Below are positions 23,985-37,900 of a stretch of DNA of 64,000 nt, piece after piece. Position numbers and translations under genes: made by a program. Positions within the stretch are counted from its first letter, which is position 1; each line of letters opens with the position of its first letter. Below the pieces are notes generated by a model. It was not told where the DNA came from. It did not search any database and worked only from the letters and a program-made list of their open reading frames with translations. Source of the stretch: Warburgia ugandensis. Taxonomy: Eukaryota > Streptophyta > Magnoliopsida > Canellales > Canellaceae. The stretch is taken from contig CP141128.1 of NCBI GenBank assembly GCA_035236585.1, positions 50,891,257 through 50,955,256 of the forward strand, in the 5' to 3' direction.

Positions 23985-26748
23985 TTATTATCCCCTTAAA
24001 AGAACTTCGTCCTCGAAATTCCATAAATTATCATCTTCAAGGTATTTTGTCTCTTAGATGACTTTTTGGTGAATGCATTCTCCCCTTAGGAATCAAATCT
24101 AGGATCATCCTCAATTTATCATTTTTATCGTTCCTTCAACAAGGCCTTACCTATAAGGGCCGCTTTCGCTGCGTACTCTGATGTGTACTCCCATACTTGC
24201 CATTTTAACAATACCGGTTTCTAGCGGTAATTCATCTATCTCGAAATCCTTAGATGCCTATACTTTTCTCATTGTGTATAGGATAGTCTCCTCGTAGGAT
24301 CATGCTTCTTTATTCATGTATAAATTACTCCATACTTCTTTCAAGATCATATTATCTTATTTCTCATAGTCCTTTTTGAATATCATAGGATGACCCCTTT
24401 TTCTTCTTGTCTTTCATCTAGTGATCTCTTCATCATCCATATCTCCTTCTAATGGTTGGTTATATGTCATTAGTAAGAGTCCAAAAAATTACCTTCTTTC
24501 TATTGTGTCTAACTTTGCTTCTTATCTTTTATATTTGTCCCCAAGATACTTCAATAACTGACATGGTGTCATGTGCTCTACAGCCAAACCCTTGATTAAC
24601 TTTGAATTTCAACTGTCTGTCGTTTTCCATATGTGACTTGATCCCTTGACCAAAGTTACATTCAAAATAAACTTATGAAAGCCAATTAGTAGCTTCTTCC
24701 ATTGAGGACCTTATCATATACTGAAAGTAAAATGTCCTAACTCTATATCCAGTTTCATAATTATTGAATTCATTAAACGCTTTTCTCCGTGAAGATTTTA
24801 TTTAAACTCATGTCAAATGTTAATGGTCGATTCATCATCATGGGTCAAATGTTCCCATACAGAGGCCTATCTCACTATTCACATCAATTTGTCATTAGGA
24901 TTTTCAATAATGTTCCCATTTATGCAAAGCAAAAAGTTTCTTATTCATAACCGAGTACTCTTACTAGGTCATGGTTGAATCCTTTGTCATCATCCTCTTT
25001 GTCCTTTCTTTGCTTGATGGTTCTCTTCGTAACCTTTCAGTCCAAAAGTTCTATACTCAATCTAGTAGGGTTAGTCCTTAGGAAATTCCTTCAATTGATT
25101 TTTCCTACTTGGTATATGCACATAACAACTAACTATTTGTCTAAAGGCAATGTAACATCACATCTCACCTTATATTGTGCTGGCCACCTTAACTTTCTCC
25201 TTCCATTCCCTATATCAATATATTGTTCAGTCTTCTATCAAGGCTTTATCGTTAACCATGCAGTCTGTATTGCCAGGAGGTATCCTCATAAGTAGTGATT
25301 TTCTTAATTCCTCAAATTTTATCTTTCAAGTGCCTTCTTATTTTATCTTTCAAGTGCCTCCTCATACTTAGCTTATAATAGCAGTTCTCGTTCAATAGCT
25401 ACTACATCAAGTTATGCTGAAGTTGTTAAATCATCAAATTTGAAAAACACTCAGGTAAGCAAAGACTTTATTTGATTACCTATTGATCTCTTTCCAGATA
25501 TATCTTTGTCATAAACTCAACGGTCCCTAAAGTGATCGGTACTTATCTACCTTTCTTTTCAATCCAAGTCAGCAGCATCTTTCAGACCCACAATGATTTC
25601 TTCACCTTGTCATGGTAGCCATTAAGGTTTGAAAAATCATTCACATTGGTTTACATCACTTCTTAATTTTTCTTCTATCTTAGTTGCTACTGTCCTCATC
25701 GTACTCGTAGCTCCTTCATGATGTGGCCTAATCAACTAACCTCATAGCCTTAAATGACTTAATCTAACAAGTACTTCTTTTAGGGAAAACTCAAGTCTAA
25801 AGACTTATAACATCCCTCTGAGTATATAACTTCGACTACTAACTCATAAATACTAACATACTTGATTAATTAGGGTGGGATACCTTTATTTAGTCAACAA
25901 TATTCTAAAGGTAATGACTAAATAATGGTCTTAAGATATTTGTTCTTCCAATCTATGATAGTAAGACCTCCATTTTGATCCTTGATGGTACCCTACGTGC
26001 TAAATGAACAAGTCACTGCCCTGGCTTAATTCCTTTTTCAATATATTTTATTTACTCATGTAGTGGCAAGGTAAGATATCACCAAATTTTCCTTTTTATG
26101 GACTATATCCATTGGTGCTCCCCATAAGCTAATGGATAAGAATCTAATTGTAATAATTGATATCAAGCCATTTGTAAAATTTAATTTCTAGTTGGTCACC
26201 ATTCTACTTTGAAAATTTTTGGTAGCACAATGTTCTCAAATTTGATATTCTACTCAAAGTCTTAAATCCCATCTGCTTTCTTTCTTTTATACTCTTTTAC
26301 AATAAGATCACCAACCCCTCTAGTATTATTCCTTTGCATTTGTTTGATCTTCCTTCCTATAGGACTCAAGATGATAGAATTCTATGTATCTCCATAAAGT
26401 CATGATCTTCTTCTTTTGAATATTCAATATTCATCGAATACTTATAGTTGCATCTCTATCTCTCTCTCCCTTTTCTTCAAAATTCTCATCACTGCTCTCA
26501 TTTGAGTGGTTGCACATATTTGATCTATGCGGCAGTCAAGAGAAACTTAATACTTCTAGGAAATGTTGAAGTTTTCTAGTATCATCGAAATCCTTAATTG
26601 CCTATAGCCTTAATAAAATTCATACAATGTCTTAATGATGGCATTGACATTTTGGTCATGCTACACTTCTCTTACAAGTTCATGTTAGGATCAATCTATA
26701 TTATCATCCCTATTATCATCAAAATCTTTTGATAACTCGGTTGAATTC
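23985..26748 (-). other. Inner element internal region, 3' part, no coding seen
   Basis: AT-rich sequence between the left LTR and the solo LTR. Apart from the purine tract and the chromovirus-like terminal motif beside the LTR, I see no gag or pol similarity on either strand. Confidence 0.65.
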
Positions 26749-29407
26749 TGTAATGACTCCAATTTTGCAATATTAAAATCCCAAGTTAGCAATGAAAAGT
26801 TCAGTTTTTGAAGATAAGGGCATTTTGGTCATTTCACTATTCACCTTAACTGAACCTAGAAATTTGGTCCTAAAAATGGTACCATTAGGTGCGTCTCAGA
26901 AAAAGGAATCCAACAAGACCAAAATCACCCAAAATGGAGTTAAAATGAACAAGTTATGGCCCTTTGAAGTTCAGGGGCAAAAATATAAATTTTATTAAAA
27001 AATGGATTTAGGCTGCAAAACACAGGGGCCCGTTTTAATACGGGCACCCTTCATCTTCAACCTCCTAGAGGGTTCTAGAACGGCGGTGATTGGAGGAGAA
27101 ATCACCGCCATTCAAGGGCGGTGAGAGCCCCCTCCAGAACCCTCTTATAGCTCTATAAATAGAGCTCTTGGGCGCCTCTAATGGCAGCCTAAAAGCTTGA
27201 AGAAAACCCATTTTGGAGAAGCAACCTAGAGGGGAAATGAGGAGAAAAATCCAGCAACGAGCCAGGTATGCCCAAGATCCCTCAAATACCCGTCTTCACA
27301 GTAGTCCTAGGCTTAGTTTCCCTAAGTTTTTGCATAAAAAATCATGCAAAATAGAGCCCTGGAGAGTCATCAAGGAACCAGGGAAGTTCCCTGGGCCGCA
27401 CTGGTTCGACAGGGTCGAACCAGAGTGTCCTGAGGATGCCCCGGTCCCCCAACGAACAGGATGTTCCAAACGAAACGTGACGCGTCGACTGCGTCTAAGA
27501 GAACCAAACAGGCGCGTCCGGGGACATGCCCGCAAAAGGGAAAGACAGGCAGGAAAGGCGCATGCCACAGATGCACATCGTGCTAGCGATCCGGGATTTT
27601 CTGCTTCTTAAGGCAGCTGGGGAGCATGCCACTGACGCGCAGCGCGCTAGCATTCCGCCTTTTCACTCTTAAGGTCCTCATGTACGTATGACACTAAAAA
27701 GCTTATAACTTGAGATCTAGAGCTCCGATTGAGGCATCGCAAAAGGCGTTGTGTCCGTGTCGATGACGCGAACACACCCAAACTATAAAATCCCTAATAA
27801 AGGGCCAATCAAAGGTAGGCATGACCCTTAGAATAGGATGGTGGCGCGTAGCCGCTAAACCTTTGGAAAACTGAGGATACCAAGGCCCAATTAAGACCTT
27901 AGGACACCCATAGGCATAGGTATGGACCCCTAATGCCTAAGTAATAAGACCAACCACTCTAAAACCCATAAAAGATAGGTCAAACTAACCTTGATTCCCC
28001 AAACCATGTTCAGGAGCATACGAGGACAAAGGGGTTAGCGCGACCTAGCCAAGTAGGTGCTCTATCGCTATTAGACTTTTAAAAAAGAGCCATGATTGTT
28101 TTGAATGCATGTTTTAAGTATAAATTATATGACTTGTTTAGCATGACTTATTTTATGGCTTGTTTAGCATATAAATGAACTCAGCATGCATATGATTAAA
28201 TACATTATGCATAGACATGTTTTGCAAACAATTGCATATATTGCATGGCTTGTGAGCATTGAGTTCTTGCAAAATTGCATGTCCTTGAGGGTTACCAAAA
28301 GACGCTGGAGTGCCCAAAAGACACTGGTAGGAAGTTGTGAGGACCAGGCAGTTGTGAGGGACCTAAAGAGGACAGGTTTTGAAAAATACATTGCGCATAT
28401 ATTGCCAAGATGTGTGCTACATGCATAGATTGCATGATAAGTGTAGGCTTGACCGATGAGGGTGGGCCAAAGAGAGCTGACAAGGCTTCTAGGCTGTCAG
28501 GCTTTTAGGCAGGGTTATGACTTTGAATGCAATACTAGCATGAACAGATTTTATGCATTGTATGCATGTTTTGCAACCGGTTGCATAAATTGCATGATTT
28601 ACGACGAATATGTGTCATATGCCCCGTGGAGGCTATGACGCTGTGTCCCTAGGTACCCGGGGACCACACGGCGGTGAGGTCTTAGGCATAGTTGGACCCT
28701 ATGGTTTCGTGGACTTATTTGCATTGCATATGGCATGATATGAGATTGGTCGACCATACCATACCAGATATCCATGAGTTGGATTCAGTGGAGCATCTTA
28801 TGCATATCATTATGTTTATGATATATGATACTTTCGACTTGGATTATGCTATTAAGTCGTCAGTATTTCGATTTGATAGTGGTTTTTAATATCAATATTG
28901 AACGTGATTGTTCGAACATGCACATGTTTTTAAGAGCATATGATTTTAAACATAGCATGCACTGCAAAACTAGTAGTGATAGACTCCTACTGAGTATAAT
29001 ATATACTCACCCTATCCTTAACATTTTTTAGGATAGTTCCACTCACAAATAGAAGACGCCTCAGGAGATATTAGTGCTACGCGCAAGTGAATCAAATAGG
29101 AGACAATTATACATGTGAGTAAACTCTCTACCCTTTGGACATGTATTTGTATTTATTTACAGTTGGACTGTGTGTTGTGACTGGATAGACCTGGGGAAAA
29201 ACATTTATGATTTCTGAAGTTTTTCAAAAACTACTTTGGTTATTGTGAAGGCAAATGACACTCGGGGTTTTCAAAATGAGTTTAAAACAAAAGATTTTCC
29301 GCTGCATTGCATGGTTTTTTATAAAATGGTTTTCAAATGGGGATGCATCCCGCCTTAGGAATTAGATATTGCATTTAAAAATGCATGAGAAAACCCAGGT
29401 CGTAACA
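26749..29407 (+). mobile_element. Solo LTR of a related subfamily, opposite orientation, third nesting level
   Basis: This 2659 bp unit starts TGTAATGACTCC, ends GGTCGTAACA, and is flanked by the exact 5 bp duplication aattc (26744-26748 and 29408-29412). Its right half (about 28060-29407) is the reverse complement of the R/U5 side of the inner element's LTRs. For example, atgcatgagaaaacccagg mirrors the LTR start at 21223. Its left, U3-side half is much more diverged. A TATA box CTATAAATAG is at 27153-27162. It sits inside the internal region of the inner element. No second LTR or internal region accompanies it, so it is a recombination remnant. Confidence 0.87.
27153..27162 (+). promoter_or_regulatory. 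TATA box of the solo LTR
   Basis: The sequence CTATAAATAG comes right after gaaccctcttatag, where TATA boxes occur in the sister LTRs (in inverse orientation at 23576 and 32439). Whether it is active is unknown. Confidence 0.6.
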
Positions 29408-29412
29408 AATTC

Positions 29413-30121
29413 ATTTCCCTATCATATTCGTGTTATGTTTCTCTTATTCACATAATCTGTCACTTGTATACATCTTCTAATTTGCTCCATAATACTCAGG
29501 TAATTATTATTCGATAGCACTTTACTCTTCATAAGACTCCAGTTCAGGTATCCAAAATTGAGCTAAGTCCTTCAGGATCCATACCTTTGTGACCCAGTAG
29601 TTATTTCCTAATATCATCTTGCATTCTCATCCCTCTTAGATTATCATCAAAATTCTTCTCAAAGTCTTTCTTTTACATCCCCTATCATATTCATATTCTA
29701 TCCTTGTGATAGTGTACTCATATTCTGATATTCTTTATGATGGTAAGACAGCCATCTATGTTCTTTGATTTTCTTACCTTTGATAAGATTACTTTATTGC
29801 AGGTCAGAACTATCTATTAACAAGTTCACTAACGTCCTCATTCATCATTCTCATAATATGGTCCACATATGAGTTTTTTATATTTGCACCATACAACAAT
29901 CCTCATTGATAAGATTTAAGTCATCCAATATCTAAGTATTTGCTAGCCCCATCTCCTTTTTCACCTATTGGTTTATGGTGAAATGCCTTGAGCATTAATA
30001 TTGTGATCCTCAAATAGAAGTAGTCATCTCTACTACTTCAATTTTTTCTACTTCTTCTTGATTTTCTCTATTGTCTATAACCCTTGGACATGTTAGACTG
30101 GCTGTGAAAGGATAAAACCTG
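29413..30121 (-). other. Inner element internal region, 5' part
   Basis: About 700 bp between the solo LTR and the primer site. It would be the leader of the element. No coding frame or structural motif is recognised beyond the primer site itself. Confidence 0.6.
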
Positions 30122-30134
30122 GGCTCTGATACCA
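30122..30134 (-). other. Primer binding site of the inner element, initiator tRNA-Met type
   Basis: The - strand reads TGGTATCAGAGCC two bases inside the right LTR, identical to the site of the outer element. Confidence 0.85.
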
Positions 30135-30136
30135 AC

Positions 30137-32847
30137 TGTAACGACCCGAGTTTTCCCATGCATTTTTAAATGCAAGATCTAATTCCTATGGCGGGATGCA
30201 TCCCTATTTGAAAACCATTTTATGAAAACCATGCAATGCAACGGAAAATCTTTTGTTCTAAACTTATTTTGAAAACCCCGAGTGTCATTTGCTTTCACAA
30301 TACTCAAAGTAGCTTTCGAAAAACTTCAGAAATCATAAATGTTTTTCCCCAGGACTATCCAGTCATAGCACACAGCCCAATTGTAAATTAATACAAATAC
30401 ATGTCCAAAGGGTAGAGAGTTTACTCACATGTATCGTTGTCTCCTTTGTTTATTCACTTGCTCGTGACACTAATATCTCCTAAGGCGTCTTCTATTTGTA
30501 AGTGAAACTATCCTGAAAAATGTTAAGGATAGGGTGAGTATATACTATACTCAATAGGAGTCTATCACTACTAGTTTTGCAATGCATGCTATGTTTAAAA
30601 TCATATGCTCTTAAAAACATGTGCATGTTCGAACAATCATGTTCAATATCGATATTAAAAACCACTATCAAACCGGAATACTGACGACTTAAGGAATAGC
30701 ATAATCCAAGTCAAAAGTATCATATATCATAAACATAATGATATGCATAAGATGCTCCACTGAATCCAACTCATGGATATCTGGTATGGTCAACCAACCT
30801 CATGTCATGCCATATGCAATACAAGTAAATCCTCAAACCATAGGGTCCAACTATGCCCATGACCTCGCCGTTGTGTGGTCCCTGGGTACCTGAGGACACA
30901 GGGTCATATGCCTCCACGGGACATATGACACTTCGACCCAGTGCCGTGACACCAGTGGTAGCCCCCTGTACCACATGCAGTTGAAGCAGGGACATTGCCC
31001 TTTTTGGGCGTGGTACCCATCCACCTAATAGTGGTAGAGGCTGGAGGCCAACCCAAACCTCTCGGCATAGTGCCCACGAGCTTATAAGCCCAAATGATAT
31101 CAGATCAAACAAGCGAAAACCTCTTTTTCAAAACCTGTCCTCATCGGGTCCCTCACAACTGCCTACCCAGCGTCTTTTGGTAACCCTCAAAGACATGTAA
31201 TCTTTCAAAAACTCAATGCTTACAAATCATGCAATATATGCATTTGTTTGCAAAACATATCTATGCATAATGTATATGCAATTATTTGCAAGACATATCT
31301 ATGCATAATGTATATGCAATTATTTGCAAAACATATCTATGCATAAAGCATTTATCATATGTACGCTGAATTAAGTCATGCTAAACAAGTCATATACTTA
31401 TACTTAAAACATGCATTCTCAAAACAATCATGGCTCTTTTAAAAAGTCTAGAAGCGATAGAGCACCTACCTCAACATCTCATGGAGTCGCGTCCTTTATC
31501 ACTCAACCCGTCCCTGGGTCTCATTTATAAACTCCTGGGTATGAATGGATACAAGGAGTCCTTATTAATTTCATTATATTAGATCGCTAGATCTGCATAT
31601 TGGGTCCATGGTCCTTGCCTAATTCATTCGTCAGGCTAGATCCTATGGTGTGGATCTACTTTCCAATAGTTAAACTCTGTAATTTATCCTCTAATCCTAA
31701 CTTTAAAGTCTCATTAGGTCTGCATGCCCCAACTCCTAGGACACCTGTGTATCCTAGTTGAACCGCGATTGCCTTACGTGTGTGCGTGCCCAAAGGCCGT
31801 GCCAGGGACCCCGTTTTGCATGTGCACATCCATGCCCAAGTGACGCGCATCATCGCACGGACGCACCTTGTAGCATGGTGCGTCTCAGCTCCCAAGGCAC
31901 CCCGTGCACCCTGGTTGAGCCAGGACCCGTGCCCCATGTTGCGCGCGCACCTGAAGGCCATACCTGGGACAATGTACGCCCTGTCGTACACCTGGAACCG
32001 GTCCCAAGGACCCAGTCCCAGGTGCACGTGCAGCATGGCATCCCTACGACGCTTGGTTCGTGCAGGGCTGGCCCAAGGCGGCTTGGAACGTTTTTCGGCC
32101 AGGAACCTGGCTGGAAAATGATTGGAACAGACCAGATCCGGCATGGATCTAGCCCTGGGGAAGCAAAACGGAGAGGAAAAGGTAAGAATGGCTTACTTGT
32201 AGCCTAGAAACGCCCTTTTTCTCCGGTGGGTGTGCCTGCTCGTCGAAAAACTCGAACAAGGGGGTAAACCCTACTGCCAGACCGGAAAGGAGAAAGGGGA
32301 CATGGGAAATGGCAATGGTCAGCCTGACTTGGGCCTGGCCGTTGCCGGAAAACACAGAGAGATGGGTTTCCCGTTTGTGCCGGAAACCCCAGTCCAAAAG
32401 TTGTTGGAAAACGTGTTTTTGGAGAGGGGAGTTGGGGCTTTTATAGAGGGGAGAAGGCGGTGCCCCTCAATGGCGGTGCCGCCCTTTCTCCTGGGGTGTT
32501 CTGGAGAAATTAGGAAAAACGGGTTTCTGGAGAAGTCTGGAGGTGGAAGACGATAGGGGGTGCCGTTATCAAAACCGCCCCCTGCGTTTTTCGTCTTTTT
32601 CGTTTTTCTGTTTAAATTCCAAACTGCCCCTGATCTTTAAACGGTCGTAACTCCTTCATACGAACTCCGTTTTGGGTGATTTTTGAGGCGTTGGATTCCA
32701 TTTTTCAAGTAGAACATAATGGTACCAACTTTTCCTCACAAATTCCTTTATTTACTATTTTAAATAAAGTTAAACATTCAACATAGTTCATTTCCCATAG
32801 AATGACCAATTTTTGTTAAAAATAGCGTAAATTGCTCGGGCGTTACA
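30137..32847 (-). repeat. 5' LTR of the inner element (right copy)
   Basis: It is bounded by TGTAACGACCCG and GGGCGTTACA. The TATA box TATAAAA on the - strand is at 32439-32445. It is colinear with the left copy, with scattered substitutions and small length differences, so the pair is not brand new. Open frames at 31656-32556 are LTR sequence, duplicated at about 22912-23771. Confidence 0.85.
31256..31345 (+). repeat. 38 bp direct repeat inside inner LTR, right copy
   Basis: This is the counterpart of the array at 22383-22470, with the same unit and copy number. Confidence 0.75.
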
Positions 32848-34937
32848 TAAACCCATACCGAAAGCTATCTGCGGGCAGGTGTCTATCATATCACAATCAT
32901 ATCACATCACAAATCTCAGAGGGTGGGTGTCCAGCCCTCTCCCTCTTAGCATGACATCCACTGGGTGAGAGCACTCGTTATAAAACACAAAACACGAAAA
33001 TCATGTATGTAAAAAAACCAAGAGCACTCGTGGCTCGCAATCCCTAAGGCACGCTCCTCATCCTGAGGTTAGCCTCTAAAAGAACCAGCCATCAAGCCTC
33101 CACTTTCCTTTCTCATAAAAACCCATCAATTTCACTGATGCAATAAGGAAGATCATTTCTATTTATACATAATTAGGTAATATCAATCTCATGAAACCAT
33201 AGGTCATAAATACATTCAATACATGATTGAAATCAAAGAGCGATCATAGCATAAAACTCTAAATCTCACAACATCATCGACTAATAAAAAGTGCAATTTA
33301 AATCACAATCACTCATGATGCTATGATAATGCAAGGTTTTAAAATCAAAACAAAACATTAAATGTCGCCACCTACCTCACTGTGAGATCACCCAAGACAA
33401 GCATATAATCTTCTTAGCTTGTACGTTCAGATGTACTTGTCAGTACCACAATACTATTTCATGTTATTTATTATATTATAATAGAATCTATGATGATCCA
33501 ACCATTGGATCATCCTCTAAGATCTCTAATTATGATTTGGTTCTAAATTTAGTCTCATCTCATGTCCAATTGTTCGTTTTTGTGCGTATCTAACGTTTAT
33601 ACCTTAATCTGACGATCAAATCATCCTCATATCAATAATTTCTCAAGATTTGGTTCAGTTCAATGGTCTAGATCAATTTCTAGAGTAGTGACGCTAATAT
33701 GCCCCTTAAAATCCTTATTTATTATCATACTTTATCTCATTGTTCAAGTCTTGAGGCCTGATCACCCTTTGATCAGTCGGTTCTAAGTTATTAATTAATA
33801 TTTTATAATTTAACTAATCTAAAAGTATTCAAATGTAGGTTTTCAAGCTAAATCTAGGTCCGCGTCATCAATATGGTCGCAACGGATGTTTTCGCTCGTG
33901 ATTTGGACCTCTATAGCTCCCAAAATCAAGTTTTTTGTGAAAAGACTTCATAAATTAATATATTAATTTATAAGGGTAGACACGCATGCACCGACTTACA
34001 CGGGCGGTGTGGTTTGCACTGGCTTACACCAGCGCATTGTGCGCCTAGGACACCCAGTGCGTTCTAGACGCTTGGGACAACGCGCAAGAGCGTCTCGTGC
34101 GTGCGTGTGATACACACATGTGCGACGGAGCACCCGCATGCGTGCGTTTGTGTCTGTGCATCCTGGTGGGCGTCTTGGGCTCACTGTCCATCGGGGACGA
34201 TGAACCCAAGCCGTCCACCTTGTTTTGGCTTGATCAGAGCCTTAGAAGCTCTAAATTTTTATATGTTTTTGCTGTTCCTAGGATTTTTAGGTCCAAAGAT
34301 CACAATGAACGGCTTAGATTTCTCATTTGAGGTGTCCTTAACATGGGTCTAACCATGCTCCACGGTTTTGAGTCCATAGGCCATCCAACGGCCATTCTGA
34401 TCAGATCTAGCCAGGATCTGTGAGGGGAAAGTTGAAAAACAAAGTAAATAACAAGTTAAAATGTGTAACTTACCTGATTAGAGCCAGAGATGGGCGATCA
34501 GAGCCCTCTAGTGCGTGCAAACTTCAACTCGTTTTCGTGGTGTGCACAAGGGAAAACAAGGGTTCTCCTCTGGTTGTTTGGCGTGGGAATGAAAGGGGAA
34601 ACTTGTATTTAATAGGCTAAGTCCCGATTTTTCCAAATGGAGGTAGATCAGTGCCTTCCTCCTTTAGAACTCTAATGGAAGTGGAAAAGGGGTGTCGTTA
34701 TCAAAACGACTCCCTTTAATTAACGTCCTTGGCAATTTACCAATTTACCTTTACACTTAAAATGGTCATAACTCACTCATCCGAACTCTGTTTTTGACAT
34801 TCTTTATACCGTTCAATTCCTATCCACATGTACTTTTTTGTTTTTGAGTTTTTAGGACCAATTTCTATACATAAAATTTTTATTTTTATTTATTTAATTT
34901 ATTACTAATTTATTATTTAAAATTTGAGGATATTGCA

Positions 34938-37900
34938 TCCTTCCCTCCTTATTAAAATTTCGTCCTCGAAATTTCGATATATGCCTCTTTGTAAATCACT
35001 CTGGGTGGATCCTCTACATCTCTTTTATTGTCTCCCATCTGGCCCCCCAACTGTGAATGACATTCTCTATGGACTTTGCTTAATGAAATAGTTTGTCCTC
35101 AACTCCTTGACTTTCTTATCTGGTATACACATAGGTCTCTCTTCAATTGTCATGTCAGGTTGTAACTCTCCTGGGATCAGCTCAAGTTTGTGAGACAGAT
35201 TTGATATATACTTCCTTTGAACAATTCCAGAGTCATCCTCACATCACAATATATGATAATTGTGACAATAATTCCGAAGCTAACATCAATAAGAGATTCC
35301 ACGACAAGTCATACCTTCTTATCTCAATCCATCATATAAATCGATGCTTATCAATCCTCTCTTGATATAATCAGACACATCATAACCACATATGACCCAA
35401 TTTGCATAAACCAAACCTCCACCTAGAAGTTGATTACTTATGTACCACTTAGTACTAGTTATCTTACTACATTTGCTTAATTCAGAGTATCTCTGTTAAC
35501 ATATAGGAAGTCATTTACTAAATCAAAACAGGAGCATATAGTTCACCAACAAGAATTCATATGCTAGTCACAACAACAACTTATCAACTCACCAACAAGA
35601 ACTCTATGCCAATGAGAACTAATCCACAACATGATCTTACTTGTAAGCACTTAGGAGCTTGCTACCTTAAAAGTCTACCGGTGCGTTTAGCACCTAACCT
35701 CATTGGTTACTCACCACCATCGATTTTTAAATTGAATTTTGCTTAATCGTAATGGAATAATTTCACATAATATTATATATCACTGATATCTTGGTGAAAC
35801 TCAATTATACAATGCCCGTAGTTTATTAGATTAAGGAACTATGAACGTCAGTCAACAATTTGGCTAATCTTAGCCCATCACAGTCTCAATAAACAACTCC
35901 TCTGTTATTCCAAGTGTCTCATAAAGGGAATTCACTTCCTCTGACCATAACTCATGCTATAATGTTTGCAATAAATGATGAGCCCTTAGTCATTTTGGAT
36001 TTATGCACAATGATTGCTTGTGCCCCTTTGTGTTCGTGAAGTATTCAACAATACTATCTATTAACCCAATCATAGCTCATCAAAATAACATTTGAAGATT
36101 CAACCCATCATATCCATACATGCTATCAGTGTATTGGTTCCACCAATTTATACCATCCAGAATTAGTAACAATCATGACAAGTTTTAAAAATCATCTTAA
36201 AGACATCATACGTAGAATCCTAGGTTGGGTATAATCACACATCAACTCACTCTCTACAGACACCAAGTACTATGAGGAATTAATTAATTAAATCATCAAT
36301 ATAGGATTTAAATTATTAGTTTTCTACCGCGGTATTATCAAACGAACGTAACTCTGTGCATAATAGTAAAGATCTAGCTCTCTTCTTATGAAAAAGACAT
36401 GCACTTCACGAAGGCCCACTAGGCTTGTCAAAACTCTCATCAAAAGCTCATATAGTTGGAACTTTATCAGCTCAATTAGGAACATCTCACATGGCCCTCA
36501 GAGTAAGTAATGTTATGTCTAATTAACATCAATATCAACCCCTTGTGGCAAAATCATGAAACTCCTTAGGCAAAATCATAAACTCTTGCACATCATCTTT
36601 GTGCTCATTTCATAGTCGCTCATGGTACCCCTAGTCTTACAATTAAGAAATACTTAGTAACCTCTAAAAAGTACCGTACTGCCTTTAAGATAGAAATAAC
36701 ACAACTCTTAAGGATGCCTCTTCTTACACAAGTGAGGCCAATAGCTGTCCAGTTACACTAGAAGTAATCTTCTTATCATAGAAATCACTATCTCCATATT
36801 AGAGAATCCATTCTAAGGATTATATTGCAATCAATCATATCGAGTGGGATGAAATCAACATTCATCCTATTTCTCGTTATCTCCACCACTCATCCCTAGT
36901 CATACTTACAAGTTTCCATAACCCTTTCACTAGTATTCTTACATCTGATCCCAAATACTGCCATATATTCCCAATATATTCCTCAAAGCTCTAATACATA
37001 AAGTCCAAATTCACTGGATCCTACATTAATAAGTATTTGAGCATGTTTACAAGAAATTAAGAAAATATTTTCTATTACCCAAATCGAGGTCTATACTTGC
37101 TTCTAAGTAATGACAGAGATTCATCACCGCTAATGTGGAGCCATTTCTGCCCTCATCTCCAATGTTAGTCACCTAGACATAGCTGTAATGGCTGTTGTTG
37201 CTACTATTACCGCTATTGCAATAATCTATTAACTCCAAGACATAGCTGTTTAGGTGCTTATTCTTTTACTAATGTACTTTCTCTTATTCACATCCCAATC
37301 CTGTCTAATCAATGTTACTGACTCAGTGGCCCCTATAATTATGTCAATGAAAAAAAAATCTCTTGCTCTTTCTAGGCTCACTCAAACTACTCATGTCTGA
37401 GTTTCTATGCTCAGTTCAAGTCCCAAGAGAATATCTTTCGATGACGCAAATTCCAATTCTATTGCCTTTGTCACTAATGTAGGATGCGCTACCATCCTCT
37501 GATTTCTCAATCCAGGTATCAACATATCATAATCTATTGTAGCCTCCTTACCCAACATAAAAAAATATAAATCAGGGGTCTATCAATCAATTATATATTC
37601 TAGTTCAATACTATTGACCCATTTAATTTCTCTGCTCTAAAGCAACAACTTTCACCGTATCACCACATGCTCATAAGAGAAGGATATTGGTCATCACTAG
37701 CCTTTCTAAGAGTCTTTCATGTAAAAGTCTCGACAATGGAGGAACGTGATATCTCACACAATCATAATTAGAATTCTCGTAATCACATTTTTGGTGTTCT
37801 CACTTCTATTATTTCATTTCCTTTAACAAATCAAATATTCCATGGTCATATTTATCAAATCATTTACAATCATCAACCTCACATCCGATGTGCTTGATAT

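Larger units (their letters stand above)
21223..32847 (-). mobile_element. Inner non-autonomous LTR retrotransposon fossil, nested in the outer element's LTR
   Basis: The LTRs are 21223-23984 (2762 bp) and 30137-32847 (2711 bp). Each begins TGTAA(T/C)GACCCG and ends GGGCGTTACA on the + strand. The target duplication is caaac at 21218-21222 and taaac at 32848-32852, one base different. The primer site at 30122-30134 places the 5' LTR on the right and the element on the - strand. The internal region (23985-30136) is about 3.5 kb once the solo LTR at 26749-29407 is discounted. It has no recognisable coding sequence. The - strand next to the 3' LTR keeps AATTTCGAGGACGAAGTTCT and then AAGGGGATAAT, a chromovirus-like pol end and purine tract. 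Confidence 0.88.
20311..34937 (-). repeat. 3' LTR of the outer element (left copy), split by the inner element
   Basis: The parts are 20311-21222 and about 32853-34937, separated by the inner element and its target duplication. Across the gap, ...ccatgttaccaaac plus cccataccgaaag rebuilds the uninterrupted right-copy order at 39817-39842 (ttaccaaacccctaccgaaag), which proves the inner element landed in this LTR after the outer one was in place. Confidence 0.87.

Noticed and set aside
31656-32556. Open frames up to 162 codons, near-duplicated at 22912-23771
   Set aside because: Same situation in the U3 region of the inner element's LTRs. They are not genes.
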